64,000 nucleotides of DNA from Rhizobiales bacterium GAS188 (GTDB lineage: Bacteria; Pseudomonadota; Alphaproteobacteria; Rhizobiales; Beijerinckiaceae). Shown here in pieces: positions 1 to 8,732 of this stretch. Both the position numbers and the translations under genes were made by a program. Where the stretch lies: NCBI GenBank assembly GCA_900104855.1, contig FNSS01000001.1, positions 248,001 to 312,000 of the forward strand. Direction: 5' to 3'. The notes under the pieces were generated by a model. That model saw only the letters and a program-made list of their open reading frames with translations. It searched no databases and was not told the DNA's origin. Position 1 is the stretch's first letter, and each line of letters begins with the position of its first letter.

Positions 1-104
1 ATGATGTAGAAACGGCCGTGACCCTTCCCGTGTCCTGCCTTGTCCAGACGAAAGCCCTTGCGTTCAGCGATGAGATTGACGCGCTTTTCTTGTGCGTTGG
101 TCAT
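1..104 (-). CDS. Partial small hypothetical protein (N-terminus only)
   Basis: An ATG on the minus strand at 104 opens a frame that runs off the left edge of the window. It is preceded at a good distance by an AGGAG ribosome binding site. The visible 34 residues start MTNAQEKRVNLIAERKGF and are basic, with a glycine/histidine/lysine-rich stretch (HGKGHGRF). No family can be named from so little. The strong Shine-Dalgarno sequence and the absence of stops are the only arguments that it is real. Confidence 0.5.
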   Translation of the reverse strand, partial: MTNAQEKRVNLIAERKGFRLDKAGHGKGHGRFYI

Positions 105-301
105 GGGTCGCTCCTGTTGAGCCGTATGGACTATACGTCGGATCAGGAGGGGTAGGGAGATTTTTGCGTTTGGCTCTGCGCGACCGACCGGAGTGTTTTC
201 ACGGGTCTGGAGCGGGACATGAGAAACCGCCGCCTCCACGATCTCCACAGGCTCTCGCCATGGAACTGGGAAATGAGCGCGGCAACCGTTAGACTGGCCG
301 C

Positions 302-916
302 ATGACCACACCCCGTTCCGTCGCCCGCCTCAAGATTACCCTCGACGAAGTCGAGCCCGCCGTCATGCGGCGTCTGGATGTCCCGCTCGATCTGCGGCTC
401 GATCGGCTGCATCTGGTCATCCAGGCGGCGATGGGCTGGACCAACTCGCATCTCTACGAGTTCCGCGACCGCGGCATAGGATGGGGTATCCCCGATCCCG
501 ATGTCCGCGGCTTCAGCGCCGATCCGCTCGACGCCAGCAAGGCGACCCTCCTCGAGGTGATCGAGGACTCAGGCGTCAGGACGCTCAAATACCTCTACGA
601 TTTCGGTGACGGCTGGGAACACACCGTCGAGATCGAACGCATCGGGCGCGCCGATCCGCAAGCCTCCTATCCGGCCCTGATCGATGCGGTCGGCCGATGC
701 CCGCCCGAAGACGTTGGAGGTCCGCTCGCCTACGAGGAGTTCCTGGTAGCCATCGCCGATCCCAGTCACAAGCGGCATGCCGAGAGGCGCGAATGGATTG
801 GCGATGACTTCGATCCCAACGACTTCGATGCCGCCGAGATAGGAATGGAAATCCAGAAGATGGCCCGCAAATGGATCAGCGAAGCCAAAAGCCGCCCTAA
901 ACGCACGCAACGCTAA
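302..916 (+). CDS. Plasmid pRiA4b ORF-3-like family protein
   Basis: A 204-residue soluble protein matching the pRiA4b ORF-3 (IS1096 TnpR-like) family. Recognisable are the N-terminal VARLKITLDEVEP strand followed by RRLDVPLDLRLDRLHLVIQ, the GWTNSHLYEF motif, the YDFGDGWEHTVEIE motif and the C-terminal GPLAYEEFL and FDPNDFD segments. The family is often found on plasmids and near mobile elements, but no transposase or inverted repeats are seen here, so it may simply be a resident gene. Its biochemical role is unknown. Length is normal for the family. The gene stands alone, with about 200 bp of spacer upstream. Confidence 0.85.
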   Translation: MTTPRSVARLKITLDEVEPAVMRRLDVPLDLRLDRLHLVIQAAMGWTNSHLYEFRDRGIGWGIPDPDVRGFSADPLDASKATLLEVIEDSGVRTLKYLYDFGDGWEHTVEIERIGRADPQASYPALIDAVGRCPPEDVGGPLAYEEFLVAIADPSHKRHAERREWIGDDFDPNDFDAAEIGMEIQKMARKWISEAKSRPKRTQR

Positions 917-1009
917 ACGCAGTCTCCATCGGAGGGGCGCGGCCGGCTACCCTGGCGCCCCGGCCAATTGCAACGACAAATCCTTGTGAAACGATAAGAT
1001 TCCTTCATC

Positions 1010-2053
1010 ATGCAGATCGGCATCGACAGCTTCGTCTCGACCAGCCTGCCGGAGGACAAACGAGAATTCGAGGGCGATCCGGCGCGCATCCGCGACCTCC
1101 TGGAGGAGATCGAGCTTGCCGATCGGGTCGGGCTCGACGTCTACGCGATCGGCGAGCATCATCGCCCCGAATTCCTCGCCTCCGCCCCGGTCGTGCTGCT
1201 GGCAGCCGCCGCCGCGCGGACGCGGCGCATCCGCCTGGCGAGCGCCGTCACCGTGCTGAGCTCCGATGATCCGGTGCGCGTCTTCCAGCAATTCGCCACG
1301 CTCGATCTCATCTCGCAAGGGCGAGCCGAGATCATCGTCGGGCGCGGTTCCTTCATCGAATCCTATCCGCTGTTCGGATTCGATCTTCAGGACTATGACG
1401 CGCTGTTCACCGAGAAGCTCGAGCTGCTGCTCCAGCTTCGGGACCATGCCCGCATCCATTGGTCCGGCCAGCATCGTTCCCCTCTCACCGGACAGGGCGT
1501 CTTTCCGCGACCGGTGCAGAATCCCCTGCCCGTCCGCATCGGGGTCGGCGGCACGCCGCAATCCTTTGCGCGTGCCGGCATGCTGGGCCTGCCGCTCGTC
1601 GTCGCCATCATCGGCGGCGAGCCGCGCCGCTTCCGTCCCCTCGTCGATCTCTACCGCGAGGCCGGACGCCGCGCCGGACACAGCCCGGCGCAACTCGGCG
1701 TCAGCGTGCATTCCATCGGCTTCGTCGCCGACAGCATGGACGAGGCGGTAGAGACCCACTACCCGGTCTTCATGGACGCCTTCGCCCGGATCGGGAAGGA
1801 GCGTGGCTGGCCGCCCCCGACGCGCGCGCAGTTCGATGCCTTGCGCGCTCCGGATGGAGCACTGGTGCTCGGCGACCCTGAGACCGTGGCACGCAAGATC
1901 CTCTCCGTGAACGAGGCGCTCGGCGGCATCGAGTGCATGACGATCCTGCTCAATGGAGGCGTGGTGCCGCACGACAAGGTGATGCGTGCGATCGAGCTCA
2001 TCGGCAATCGCGTCGCGCCGATGGTGAAGCAGGAGGCGACGATCGCCGTGTAA
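1010..2053 (+). CDS. LLM-class flavin-dependent oxidoreductase
   Basis: A 347-residue luciferase-like monooxygenase-fold protein, expected to be a cytosolic FMN/F420-type TIM barrel that uses a separately reduced flavin. The family pattern is visible: the start MQIGIDSF, the active-site region YAIGEHHRPEF near residues 44-54, TRRIRLASAVTVLSSDDPVRVFQQ around 74-97, and RAEIIVGRGSF near 105-115. The substrate cannot be assigned. It stands alone between a pRiA4b-type gene and a molybdenum hydroxylase subunit on the same strand, with a gap of about 180 bp to the latter, so an operon is not evident. Confidence 0.85.
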   Translation: MQIGIDSFVSTSLPEDKREFEGDPARIRDLLEEIELADRVGLDVYAIGEHHRPEFLASAPVVLLAAAAARTRRIRLASAVTVLSSDDPVRVFQQFATLDLISQGRAEIIVGRGSFIESYPLFGFDLQDYDALFTEKLELLLQLRDHARIHWSGQHRSPLTGQGVFPRPVQNPLPVRIGVGGTPQSFARAGMLGLPLVVAIIGGEPRRFRPLVDLYREAGRRAGHSPAQLGVSVHSIGFVADSMDEAVETHYPVFMDAFARIGKERGWPPPTRAQFDALRAPDGALVLGDPETVARKILSVNEALGGIECMTILLNGGVVPHDKVMRAIELIGNRVAPMVKQEATIAV

Positions 2054-2230
2054 GCGGGCCAGCGCCGATCGCATGAAGTCCTCGAGCCCCCGGATGGTCC
2101 CGGTTTTGCACACCCGGCTGCGCTGATTTCATGAAGCCGTAGATGGGTGCCCGCACGCAGGGCATATGAGTTGACGACTGGTGCCGTCAGGCAATGGGCG
2201 GCTGAGCCCCTACGAAACGAAAGAGAAGCG

Positions 2231-4552
2231 ATGACCGACGAATCGATAATTGGGCGTTTCGGCAGCGGCCGCGACGTGCGGCGCATCGAGGATGCGGGAT
2301 TGCTGGCCGGCGCCGGCCGCTTCAGCGATGACGTCTCGCTCCCCTCGCAGACCTATCTCCGCTTCCTGCGCTCACCGCACGCGCATGCGCGCATCGTCGC
2401 GATCGACACCGCCGCGGCACTGGCGATGCCAGGCGTGATCGCGGTGCTCACGGGCGCCGACCTCGTCAAGGCCGGGGTGAAGCCGCTGCCGATCGCGCCG
2501 ATCTTCAAGCGTCCGGACGGCTCGCCGGGGGCGACGCCGCTGCGTCCGGCGCTGGCGCACGAAACCGTCCGCTTCATCGGTGAGGCCGTCGCCGGGTTGA
2601 TCGCCGAAACGAGCGAGCAGGCGAAGGACGCGCTGGAGGCCATCGAGGTCGAATACGAAGAGCTGCCCGTCGTGACCGAGCTGACGCAGGCGACCACCGC
2701 CGGGGCGCCGCTCGTCTGGCCGGCGGCGACAGGCAATATCGCGGCGCAGATGCGGCACGGCGACGCCGCGGCGACCGATGCCGCCTTCAAGAGCGCCGCG
2801 CATATCGTCGCCCTCGACCTCGTCAACCAGCGCCTGGCGCCGACGCCTTTGGAACCGCGCTCCTCGCTTGCCAGCTACGACGCGGCGAGCGACCGGCTGA
2901 CCTTGCGCCTCTCCAGCCAGATGCCCTCGGGAGCCCGCGACACGCTCTGCAATGAAGTGCTCGGCATCCCGCCGCAGAAGGTGCGCGTCGTCGTCGATGA
3001 TGTCGGCGGCGGCTTCGGCATGAAGACCGGCCTCTACCCCGAGGACATCGTCGTCGCCTACGCGGCGCGCCAATTGCAGCGCCCGGTCCGGTGGACGGCC
3101 GAGCGGATCGAGGAGTTCCTGGCGGCGACCCATGGGCGCGATGTCGAGAGCCGCGCCGAGCTCGCCCTCGACGGGGACGGCAAGGTGCTGGCCTATCGGG
3201 TCCGCTCGCTCGCCAATATGGGCGCCTATGCGGGCACGACCGGGGTCATCATCCAGTTGATGATCGGCCCCTGGGTCTCGACCAGCATCTACGACATCCC
3301 GACGATCGACCTCGAATTCAATGCGGTCTTGACCAACACGGCCCCGACCGCGGCCTATCGCGGAGCCGGGCGGCCAGAGGCGATCTACCTCATCGAACGC
3401 CTGTTCGACGCCGCGGCGCGCAAGCTCGGCCTCGACCCGGCCGAAATCCGGCGCCGGAACCTCATCACGCCCGAGCAGATGCCCTACACGAACGCGATGG
3501 GGCAGGTCTATGACAGCGGCAAATTCGGCTCCATCATCGACCAGGCGCTGAAGCTCGCCGAATGGCGCGGTTTCGACAGCCGCGCGGCGCAATCGCGGGC
3601 CCGCGGCAGGCTGCGTGGGCGGGGCCTCGCCTCGTTCCTCGAATGGACAGGCGGCAACGCCTTCGAGGAGCGCGTGACGGTCGCGGTCTCCGGCCACGGC
3701 GAGATCGAGGTCTATGCCTCGACCATGCCGATGGGGCAAGGCATCGCGACTTCCTACGCGCAGCTCGTCGTCGACGTCTTCGGCGTGCCGATCGACAAGA
3801 TCCGCATCGTCCAGGGCGACACGGATCGGGGCTCAGGGTTCGGAAGCGCCGGCTCGCGCTCGCTGTTCACCGCGGGCTCGGCCATCCATCACGCCTCGCA
3901 GACGGCGGTCGCCACCGGCCGCGAGCTCGCCGGCGAGGCGCTCGAAGCGGGCTCGACCGACATCGAATATGTCGAGGGCGTCTTCCAAGTGGCCGGCACC
4001 GACCGGCGCATCGGCCTCTTCGAGCTGGCGGCGCGCCAACCCGAGCGCCGCATCTACGTCGACTCGACGAGCTCGGTGAACGGGCCGAGCTGGCCGAATG
4101 CCTGCCATATCTGCGAGATCGAGATCGATCCGGAAACCGGCACGGTCGACATCGTCTCCTACGCCTCGGCGAACGATGTCGGTCGCGTCGTCAATCCGAT
4201 GATCGTGCGCGGCCAGCTCGATGGCGGCGCCGTCCAGGGCATCGGCCAGGCGCTCGGCGAGCAGATGCTCTACGACCATGATTCGGGCCAGGTGACGACC
4301 GCGAGCTTCATGGACTACGCGATGCCGCGCGCCGACATCATCCGCAGCTTCGTGCACGAGCTCGACCAGTCGACGCCCTGCCTGAACAACCCGCTCGGCG
4401 TCAAAGGTGTCGGCGAGCTCGGCACGATCGGCGCGACCCCGGCCATCGTCAATGCCGTCGTCGATGCCCTGGTGCGGGCCGGCCATGGCGACAAGGCGAG
4501 CCAGCTGCAGATGCCGCTGACCCCGGTGAAGATATGGCAGGCGTTGCGGTAG
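2231..4552 (+). CDS. Xanthine dehydrogenase/CoxL-family molybdopterin-binding subunit (form II)
   Basis: A 773-residue large subunit of the molybdenum hydroxylase family. The ATG at 2231 is chosen because AGAGAAG sits just upstream and the protein then begins with the usual N-terminus ending GRFGSGRDVRRIED. Cofactor motifs are present: GGGFGMKTG, AYRGAGRPEA, GQGIATSYAQ, and near the C-terminus GVKGVGELGTIGA, which carries the family's catalytic glutamate. AYRGAGR is the active-site signature of the form II CoxL-like group; true CO dehydrogenase has AYRCSFR, so a carbonyl or heterocycle substrate is more likely than CO. The FAD-binding and 2Fe-2S subunits that normally complete the enzyme are not adjacent. 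Confidence 0.9.
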   Translation: MTDESIIGRFGSGRDVRRIEDAGLLAGAGRFSDDVSLPSQTYLRFLRSPHAHARIVAIDTAAALAMPGVIAVLTGADLVKAGVKPLPIAPIFKRPDGSPGATPLRPALAHETVRFIGEAVAGLIAETSEQAKDALEAIEVEYEELPVVTELTQATTAGAPLVWPAATGNIAAQMRHGDAAATDAAFKSAAHIVALDLVNQRLAPTPLEPRSSLASYDAASDRLTLRLSSQMPSGARDTLCNEVLGIPPQKVRVVVDDVGGGFGMKTGLYPEDIVVAYAARQLQRPVRWTAERIEEFLAATHGRDVESRAELALDGDGKVLAYRVRSLANMGAYAGTTGVIIQLMIGPWVSTSIYDIPTIDLEFNAVLTNTAPTAAYRGAGRPEAIYLIERLFDAAARKLGLDPAEIRRRNLITPEQMPYTNAMGQVYDSGKFGSIIDQALKLAEWRGFDSRAAQSRARGRLRGRGLASFLEWTGGNAFEERVTVAVSGHGEIEVYASTMPMGQGIATSYAQLVVDVFGVPIDKIRIVQGDTDRGSGFGSAGSRSLFTAGSAIHHASQTAVATGRELAGEALEAGSTDIEYVEGVFQVAGTDRRIGLFELAARQPERRIYVDSTSSVNGPSWPNACHICEIEIDPETGTVDIVSYASANDVGRVVNPMIVRGQLDGGAVQGIGQALGEQMLYDHDSGQVTTASFMDYAMPRADIIRSFVHELDQSTPCLNNPLGVKGVGELGTIGATPAIVNAVVDALVRAGHGDKASQLQMPLTPVKIWQALR

Positions 4553-4576
4553 ACGGCGGCGCCGGTCTCCCGCAGT

Positions 4577-5800
4577 CTATGCGGCCCGATCGGCCGTTGT
4601 TTGCGTCGATGCGGTGGCTTCGCAGTGCAGCCGCCGCAGGCGAGCCAGGCTGGTCGCCGGCGACGCCACGGAGCAGCGGGACTTGCCCTTCGATTTCGCG
4701 TCATAGAGCGCGGCGTCCGCGGCCGCGAGAAGGGTCGCAAAATCTTCGCCATGCTCCGGAGCGAGGGCGATGCCGACGCTCACTCCGACTGTCGCGGAAA
4801 CGCTGCCATCGAGATCGTAGGATGCAGCGATGGCCCGGATCAGCATTTGCCCAAGCTCGAGCGCGTTCGAGTGCTCGACGCCTTGCGTGAGAACGACGAA
4901 CTCATCGCCTCCGATGCGTGCCGCCATGTCCTGCGAACGCAGCAGGCGGCTTAACCGGTCGGCGACCATTTTGAGCAGCTGATCCCCGGCCGCGTGCCCG
5001 TAAGTGTCGTTGACGGTCTTGAACCCGTCGAGATCGAGATAGAGCAGAGCCATCGCTTCATCCTGGCGGTTCGCGGTCAACCATTTCGTCTCGATCTCGC
5101 CGATAAGACCGGAGCGGTTCGTGAGCCCGGTCAGGGCGTCGTGCCGGGCCCGATGGTCATTCTCCCGCTCGGCCCGCATGGTCGCGACCAGCATCTTGTT
5201 GAGCCGGAAGGCCGCAAGGCTCATGGCCACGAGGTACAACGGGATCTGGACGAACACGATGAGCAGGATGGGCTCGCCCGAGAGGACGGCGCCAAGGCTG
5301 CACGGGCCGAGGCTCAGCAAGATCATCGCGGCGACGAGGCGCGGCGCTCCAAAGTTGCGAAAGCATATGCCGCCGACCATCGCGGCCGCCGAAAGGCAGG
5401 CGAGCGTCGCTACGACCCAATCGCCGCTTGCCAAGCTGACGACGGCGCCATAGCCGACGCTGCCGCCCCAGCAGAGCGCGAGGACAAGATAAATATCGGT
5501 CGGCGTTTCGCGCCCCGCCAGTGCGGCGCGACGAGCAGCGATCAGCACGATGAGACGAGCGACACCGATTGCGATTTCGAGGACGAGCCACGCGATGAAT
5601 GGCGGGGTCGGCAGGCGGGCGGCGATCGCGGCAGACACCACGAGCGTGTTCACGAGGCCGCCTGCAAAAACCGGCAGCGTCCCGAACAGGCTGGCGATGA
5701 GCCCGGCGCGGATTTCGTCGGGGACGCCAGGGCCGGCATCGGTCAACCAGCGCGTGACGCGCCAGCGCGGCAAACTGAAAATCCTGGTCTCGCTGCGCAT
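4577..5800 (-). CDS. Membrane-anchored diguanylate cyclase (GGDEF)
   Basis: A 407-residue protein with an N-terminal membrane sensor half (about residues 35-200, roughly six hydrophobic segments) and a C-terminal GGDEF domain. The catalytic motif RIGGDEF is at about 296-301, and an intact RxxD inhibitory site (RSQD) lies five residues before it. Also visible are ARHDALTGLTNR and LYLDLDGFKTVNDTYGH. It should make cyclic di-GMP from GTP at the inner membrane. The start has AGGAAAG upstream. A short palindrome lies about 40 bp upstream. It ends tail-to-tail with the CoxL-like gene, 24 bp away. Confidence 0.93.
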   Translation of the reverse strand: MRSETRIFSLPRWRVTRWLTDAGPGVPDEIRAGLIASLFGTLPVFAGGLVNTLVVSAAIAARLPTPPFIAWLVLEIAIGVARLIVLIAARRAALAGRETPTDIYLVLALCWGGSVGYGAVVSLASGDWVVATLACLSAAAMVGGICFRNFGAPRLVAAMILLSLGPCSLGAVLSGEPILLIVFVQIPLYLVAMSLAAFRLNKMLVATMRAERENDHRARHDALTGLTNRSGLIGEIETKWLTANRQDEAMALLYLDLDGFKTVNDTYGHAAGDQLLKMVADRLSRLLRSQDMAARIGGDEFVVLTQGVEHSNALELGQMLIRAIAASYDLDGSVSATVGVSVGIALAPEHGEDFATLLAAADAALYDAKSKGKSRCSVASPATSLARLRRLHCEATASTQTTADRAA

Positions 5801-5838
5801 TGGGCTTTCCTGTCACCACGATCAGAAAAGCCCGCATC

Positions 5839-5857
5839 CTCTAACAGATGATTAGAG
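5839..5857. promoter_or_regulatory. Perfect inverted repeat upstream of the GGDEF gene
   Basis: CTCTAA and TTAGAG are separated by seven bases. The repeat lies about 39 bp before the diguanylate cyclase start codon, where a repressor or activator could act. It could also be a small hairpin in the leader. Confidence 0.35.
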
Positions 5858-5872
5858 CGTATTGTTTCTTTC

Positions 5873-5893
5873 GCTCTTTCCCTAACAAAGAGC
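5873..5893 (-). terminator. Hairpin after the ECF sigma factor gene
   Basis: GCTCTTT and AAAGAGC form a perfect 7-bp stem with a 7-nt loop about 30 nt beyond the sigma-factor stop codon. There is no clean U-tract, so it may be a weak or protein-assisted terminator. Confidence 0.4.
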
Positions 5894-5924
5894 AAAATTT
5901 GGCGGCGATCGGCATCGGCACGTC

Positions 5925-6521
5925 TCAGGCCGTGCTCGCCACGATCGCCATCACCTGGTCGCGGGCGCGAGCCAATCGTGACATCACGGTGCCCACCGGA
6001 ACGGCGCAGATGCCGGCAATCTCGCGATAGGCGAGGCCCTGCAGATCGCGTAGCACCAGAACCTCCCGGGACGGCGCAGGCAGGGCAGCGATCGCAGCTC
6101 TGAGCCGGCCGATATCCTCTTTGGCGATGAGCGCGGTCTCGGGCGTCTTGAGATCCTGCTGGTAGAGGTCGGCGCTCGCATTCGCGGCGCTTTCGAGGTC
6201 CTGGCCCATGACCAAAACGGCGGGGCGGTTCTTGCGCAGCCAGCGATAGGCCGTATGGCGCACGATGGTCAGCACCCAGGCACGCGCATTGCCGCTCGAA
6301 AACTGCCCCAGCGCCCGGAAGGCGCGCAGGAAGGCATCCTGCACCACATCTTCGGCGTCCGCATTATTGTCCGTCAGCCAGCGAGCCAACGCGTAAGCGT
6401 CGTCGAGATGCGGCAGCACGAGATCGGCAAAAATCGCGTTGCGTTCGGCGACGCTGGCGGAACTCGCGGCAGAACCGGGTTCCGGCGCCTCCCATTGCAG
6501 ATCATCAGGCAAAATCGTCAT
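5925..6521 (-). CDS. ECF-family RNA polymerase sigma factor
   Basis: A 198-residue extracytoplasmic-function sigma factor. Region 2 shows YALARWLTDNNADAEDVVQDAF and region 4 shows LPAPSREVLVLRDLQGLAY followed by REIAGI and GTVMSRLARAR. The ATG at 6521 (MTILPDDLQ) is preferred because the open frame further upstream does not look like sigma factor sequence. ECF factors are usually followed by an anti-sigma gene, but the next 120 bp hold only hairpins and then another gene, so the partner must lie elsewhere or be absent. It is divergent from the winged-helix/TPR regulator and shares about 210 bp of control region with it. Confidence 0.92.
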   Translation of the reverse strand: MTILPDDLQWEAPEPGSAASSASVAERNAIFADLVLPHLDDAYALARWLTDNNADAEDVVQDAFLRAFRALGQFSSGNARAWVLTIVRHTAYRWLRKNRPAVLVMGQDLESAANASADLYQQDLKTPETALIAKEDIGRLRAAIAALPAPSREVLVLRDLQGLAYREIAGICAVPVGTVMSRLARARDQVMAIVASTA

Positions 6522-6733
6522 TGCCGGCCCGGCTTCGAAGGCTGATCTCAGCGCGACGGCGCCAGTGTGATCGGCTAGCCAGGGTCCCTCAATGGATGGC
6601 CGATCCTTTCTCGAAGAACAATAAGTCCCCTGAGAATGCAAAGGCGATCAACGAGTTATGCCGAGTCCTCCTCCGTTCATTGCCGTGCCGGGACCGCAAT
6701 GCTACAGCTCGCTGCATCTCGTTCGGGTTTGCG

Positions 6734-8482
6734 ATGCAAGCCATTGACCCATCCAGACGGTTTCGATTCGGCGTATTCGAGGTCGATCTTCGAAGCGGCG
6801 GACTGACGAAGAACGGGCTGCGCCGCAACTTGCAGGAGCAGCCGTTTCAAGTGCTGTCGATGCTGCTCGAGAAGCCAGGCGAGCTGGTGACCCGGGAGGA
6901 GTTGCGCGGCAGGCTCTGGGCCCGGACGGTCGTGGATTTCGACCACGGCATCAACAAGGCCATCAGCAAGATTCGCCACGCTCTCGGCGACTCGGCTGCC
7001 AATCCCCGCTTCATCGAAACCGTCGCTCGTCGTGGATACCGGTTCCTCGCCGATGTCACGGCGATCGAGGCGCCTGCCGGCCAGACCGTGTCTTCGATCC
7101 GGTCGCTTGCGGTGCTGCCTTTGGAAAACCTGTCCGGCGATTCCACGCAGGAATATTTTGCCGACGGGATGACCGACGAGCTGATTGCCAGCCTCGGCCA
7201 GATCAGTGCCTTGCGCGTGATCTCCAGAACCTCCGTGATGGCCTATAAACGCATACGCAAGCCGCTGCCGCAGATTGCCCGCGAGCTGAATGTGGAAGCG
7301 GTGATCGAAGGCACGGTGTTGCGTGCCGGCGACCGCGTTCGGATCACCGCACAACTGATCGAGGCGCAAACCGACAAGCATATTTGGGCCCGCAGTTATG
7401 AGGTCGATATCCGGGACGCGATCGCCCTCCAGCACCAGGTGGCCCGCAACATCGCCGAGCAGATACGGGCAACCTTGAGCCGGCGGGAACAGGCGGTCCT
7501 CGAAATCCCGAAGACGATCGACCCGAAAGCCTATGAGGCTTATCTCAAGGGAAGATATTTCTGGAACAAGCGCACGGAGGATGGCCTCAGGACGTCTATA
7601 GACTATTTCGGGCAGGCCATCGAAGCAGACCCGATATATGCCGCAGCTTATGCTGGATTGGCCGACGCTTACGCGCTGTTGGGGGACTGGCAATACGGGC
7701 TCTTGTTTCCCCAGGATGCCCTGCCGAGAGCCAGGGCCGCCGCCAGCAAGGCGCTCGATCTGGACGAGGGCCTCGGCGAAGCTCACTCATCCTTGGCGTT
7801 CACCCTCGACCTCTATTACTGGGATTGGGCCGCCGCCGAGCGGGAGCACAAGCGCGCCATCACTCTCAATCCCGGCTACGCGACGGCGCATCATTGGTAT
7901 GCTTGGCATTTGATCGTGATGGGGAGGACCGAGGAAGCGCTCGCCCAGTTGCGATGGGCCGGGAGCCTCGACCCGCTGTCCCTGATCATCAGCGCGGAGC
8001 TGGCAGATGCGCTATGCATTGCCAAGCTCTATGACGAATCCATCCAGCAGAGCCGGAAAACCCTGGCGATGGACCGGAACTTTGCCAATGGCCATTACCA
8101 ATTGGGTCAAGCCCTGGTGCAGAAGCACATGCCTGGCGAGGCTATCAGCGAATTTCAAACCGCGATCGAGCTTGCCGGCGACAACGCCGCCTTTGTCTCC
8201 AATCTCGCTTACGCCTATGCGCGGTCGGGCCGCGGCGACGAAGCGACCAAGCTGGTCAAAGCATTGGAAGCGAGGCAAAGCGCAACCTCCTCGGCCGATG
8301 CCAACATTGCGCTCGCCCATGTCGGGCTCGGCGATCACGACGCGGCGATGAGCTCGCTGAACAAGGCCTATCTCGCCCGCTTCAACCCTTCCATCCTCAT
8401 GCGGCCGGCCTTCGATCCTCTGCGGCAAGACGTCCGCTTTCACGAGCTGCTGCGCAGGATCGGGCTTCCATCAATCAGCTGA
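6734..8482 (+). CDS. Winged-helix (OmpR/CadC-type) regulator with TolB-like domain and TPRs
   Basis: A 582-residue protein. Residues about 8-105 form an OmpR/PhoB-type DNA-binding domain (FRFGVFEVDLRSGGL, TREELRGRLW, FIETVARRGYRF). Residues about 120-250 match the TolB/FlgO-like region (SLAVLPLENLSGDSTQEYFADG, split here only for reading). The rest is a set of TPR-like helices (for example AYEAYLKGRYFWNKRTEDG). The ATG at 6734 is chosen because the DNA-binding domain follows at once. No transmembrane helix is obvious between the domains, unlike CadC. The role is signal-dependent transcription control of unknown targets; the divergent sigma gene is an obvious candidate. Confidence 0.85.
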   Translation: MQAIDPSRRFRFGVFEVDLRSGGLTKNGLRRNLQEQPFQVLSMLLEKPGELVTREELRGRLWARTVVDFDHGINKAISKIRHALGDSAANPRFIETVARRGYRFLADVTAIEAPAGQTVSSIRSLAVLPLENLSGDSTQEYFADGMTDELIASLGQISALRVISRTSVMAYKRIRKPLPQIARELNVEAVIEGTVLRAGDRVRITAQLIEAQTDKHIWARSYEVDIRDAIALQHQVARNIAEQIRATLSRREQAVLEIPKTIDPKAYEAYLKGRYFWNKRTEDGLRTSIDYFGQAIEADPIYAAAYAGLADAYALLGDWQYGLLFPQDALPRARAAASKALDLDEGLGEAHSSLAFTLDLYYWDWAAAEREHKRAITLNPGYATAHHWYAWHLIVMGRTEEALAQLRWAGSLDPLSLIISAELADALCIAKLYDESIQQSRKTLAMDRNFANGHYQLGQALVQKHMPGEAISEFQTAIELAGDNAAFVSNLAYAYARSGRGDEATKLVKALEARQSATSSADANIALAHVGLGDHDAAMSSLNKAYLARFNPSILMRPAFDPLRQDVRFHELLRRIGLPSIS

Positions 8483-8508
8483 GGTCTTGCAATCAGCTGA
8501 AGTCTTGG
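8473..8508. repeat. 18-bp imperfect tandem duplication across a stop codon
   Basis: AATCAGCTGAGGTCTTGC at 8473-8490 is followed directly by AATCAGCTGAAGTCTTGG. The first copy contains the TGA stop of the winged-helix/TPR gene and the second recreates an out-of-use copy of it. It looks like a recent slippage duplication. Confidence 0.8.
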
Positions 8509-8627
8509 GCCGCCGCATCGTCCGTCCGCGACAAAGGCGCGCATCCGTGGCTCTCGGCATGGATTATGCTGCGCTCGGTTGACCGCCTTCCGGGGGCGGC
8601 CTCACCGCGACGGGCGAACAGGCATTC

Positions 8628-8666
8628 CAAGTCATTGGATCAAGTCATTGGATCAAGTCATTGGAT
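8628..8666. repeat. Three perfect 13-bp direct repeats upstream of edd
   Basis: The unit CAAGTCATTGGAT occurs three times head to tail, ending about 66 bp before the edd start codon. All three copies are identical. It may be a variable-number repeat or a cluster of binding sites; 13 bp is not a whole number of DNA turns, which argues mildly against cooperative binding on one face. Confidence 0.9.
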
Positions 8667-8732
8667 GGCGCCGCGCTCCTGACGCGTTCCGGTGCCAGTA
8701 AGACTGAACTACGATCACAGCAGGAGATCTCG

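Noticed and set aside
302-916. Insertion sequence passenger
   Set aside because: The protein belongs to a family sometimes found in mobile elements, but no transposase or terminal repeats flank it.
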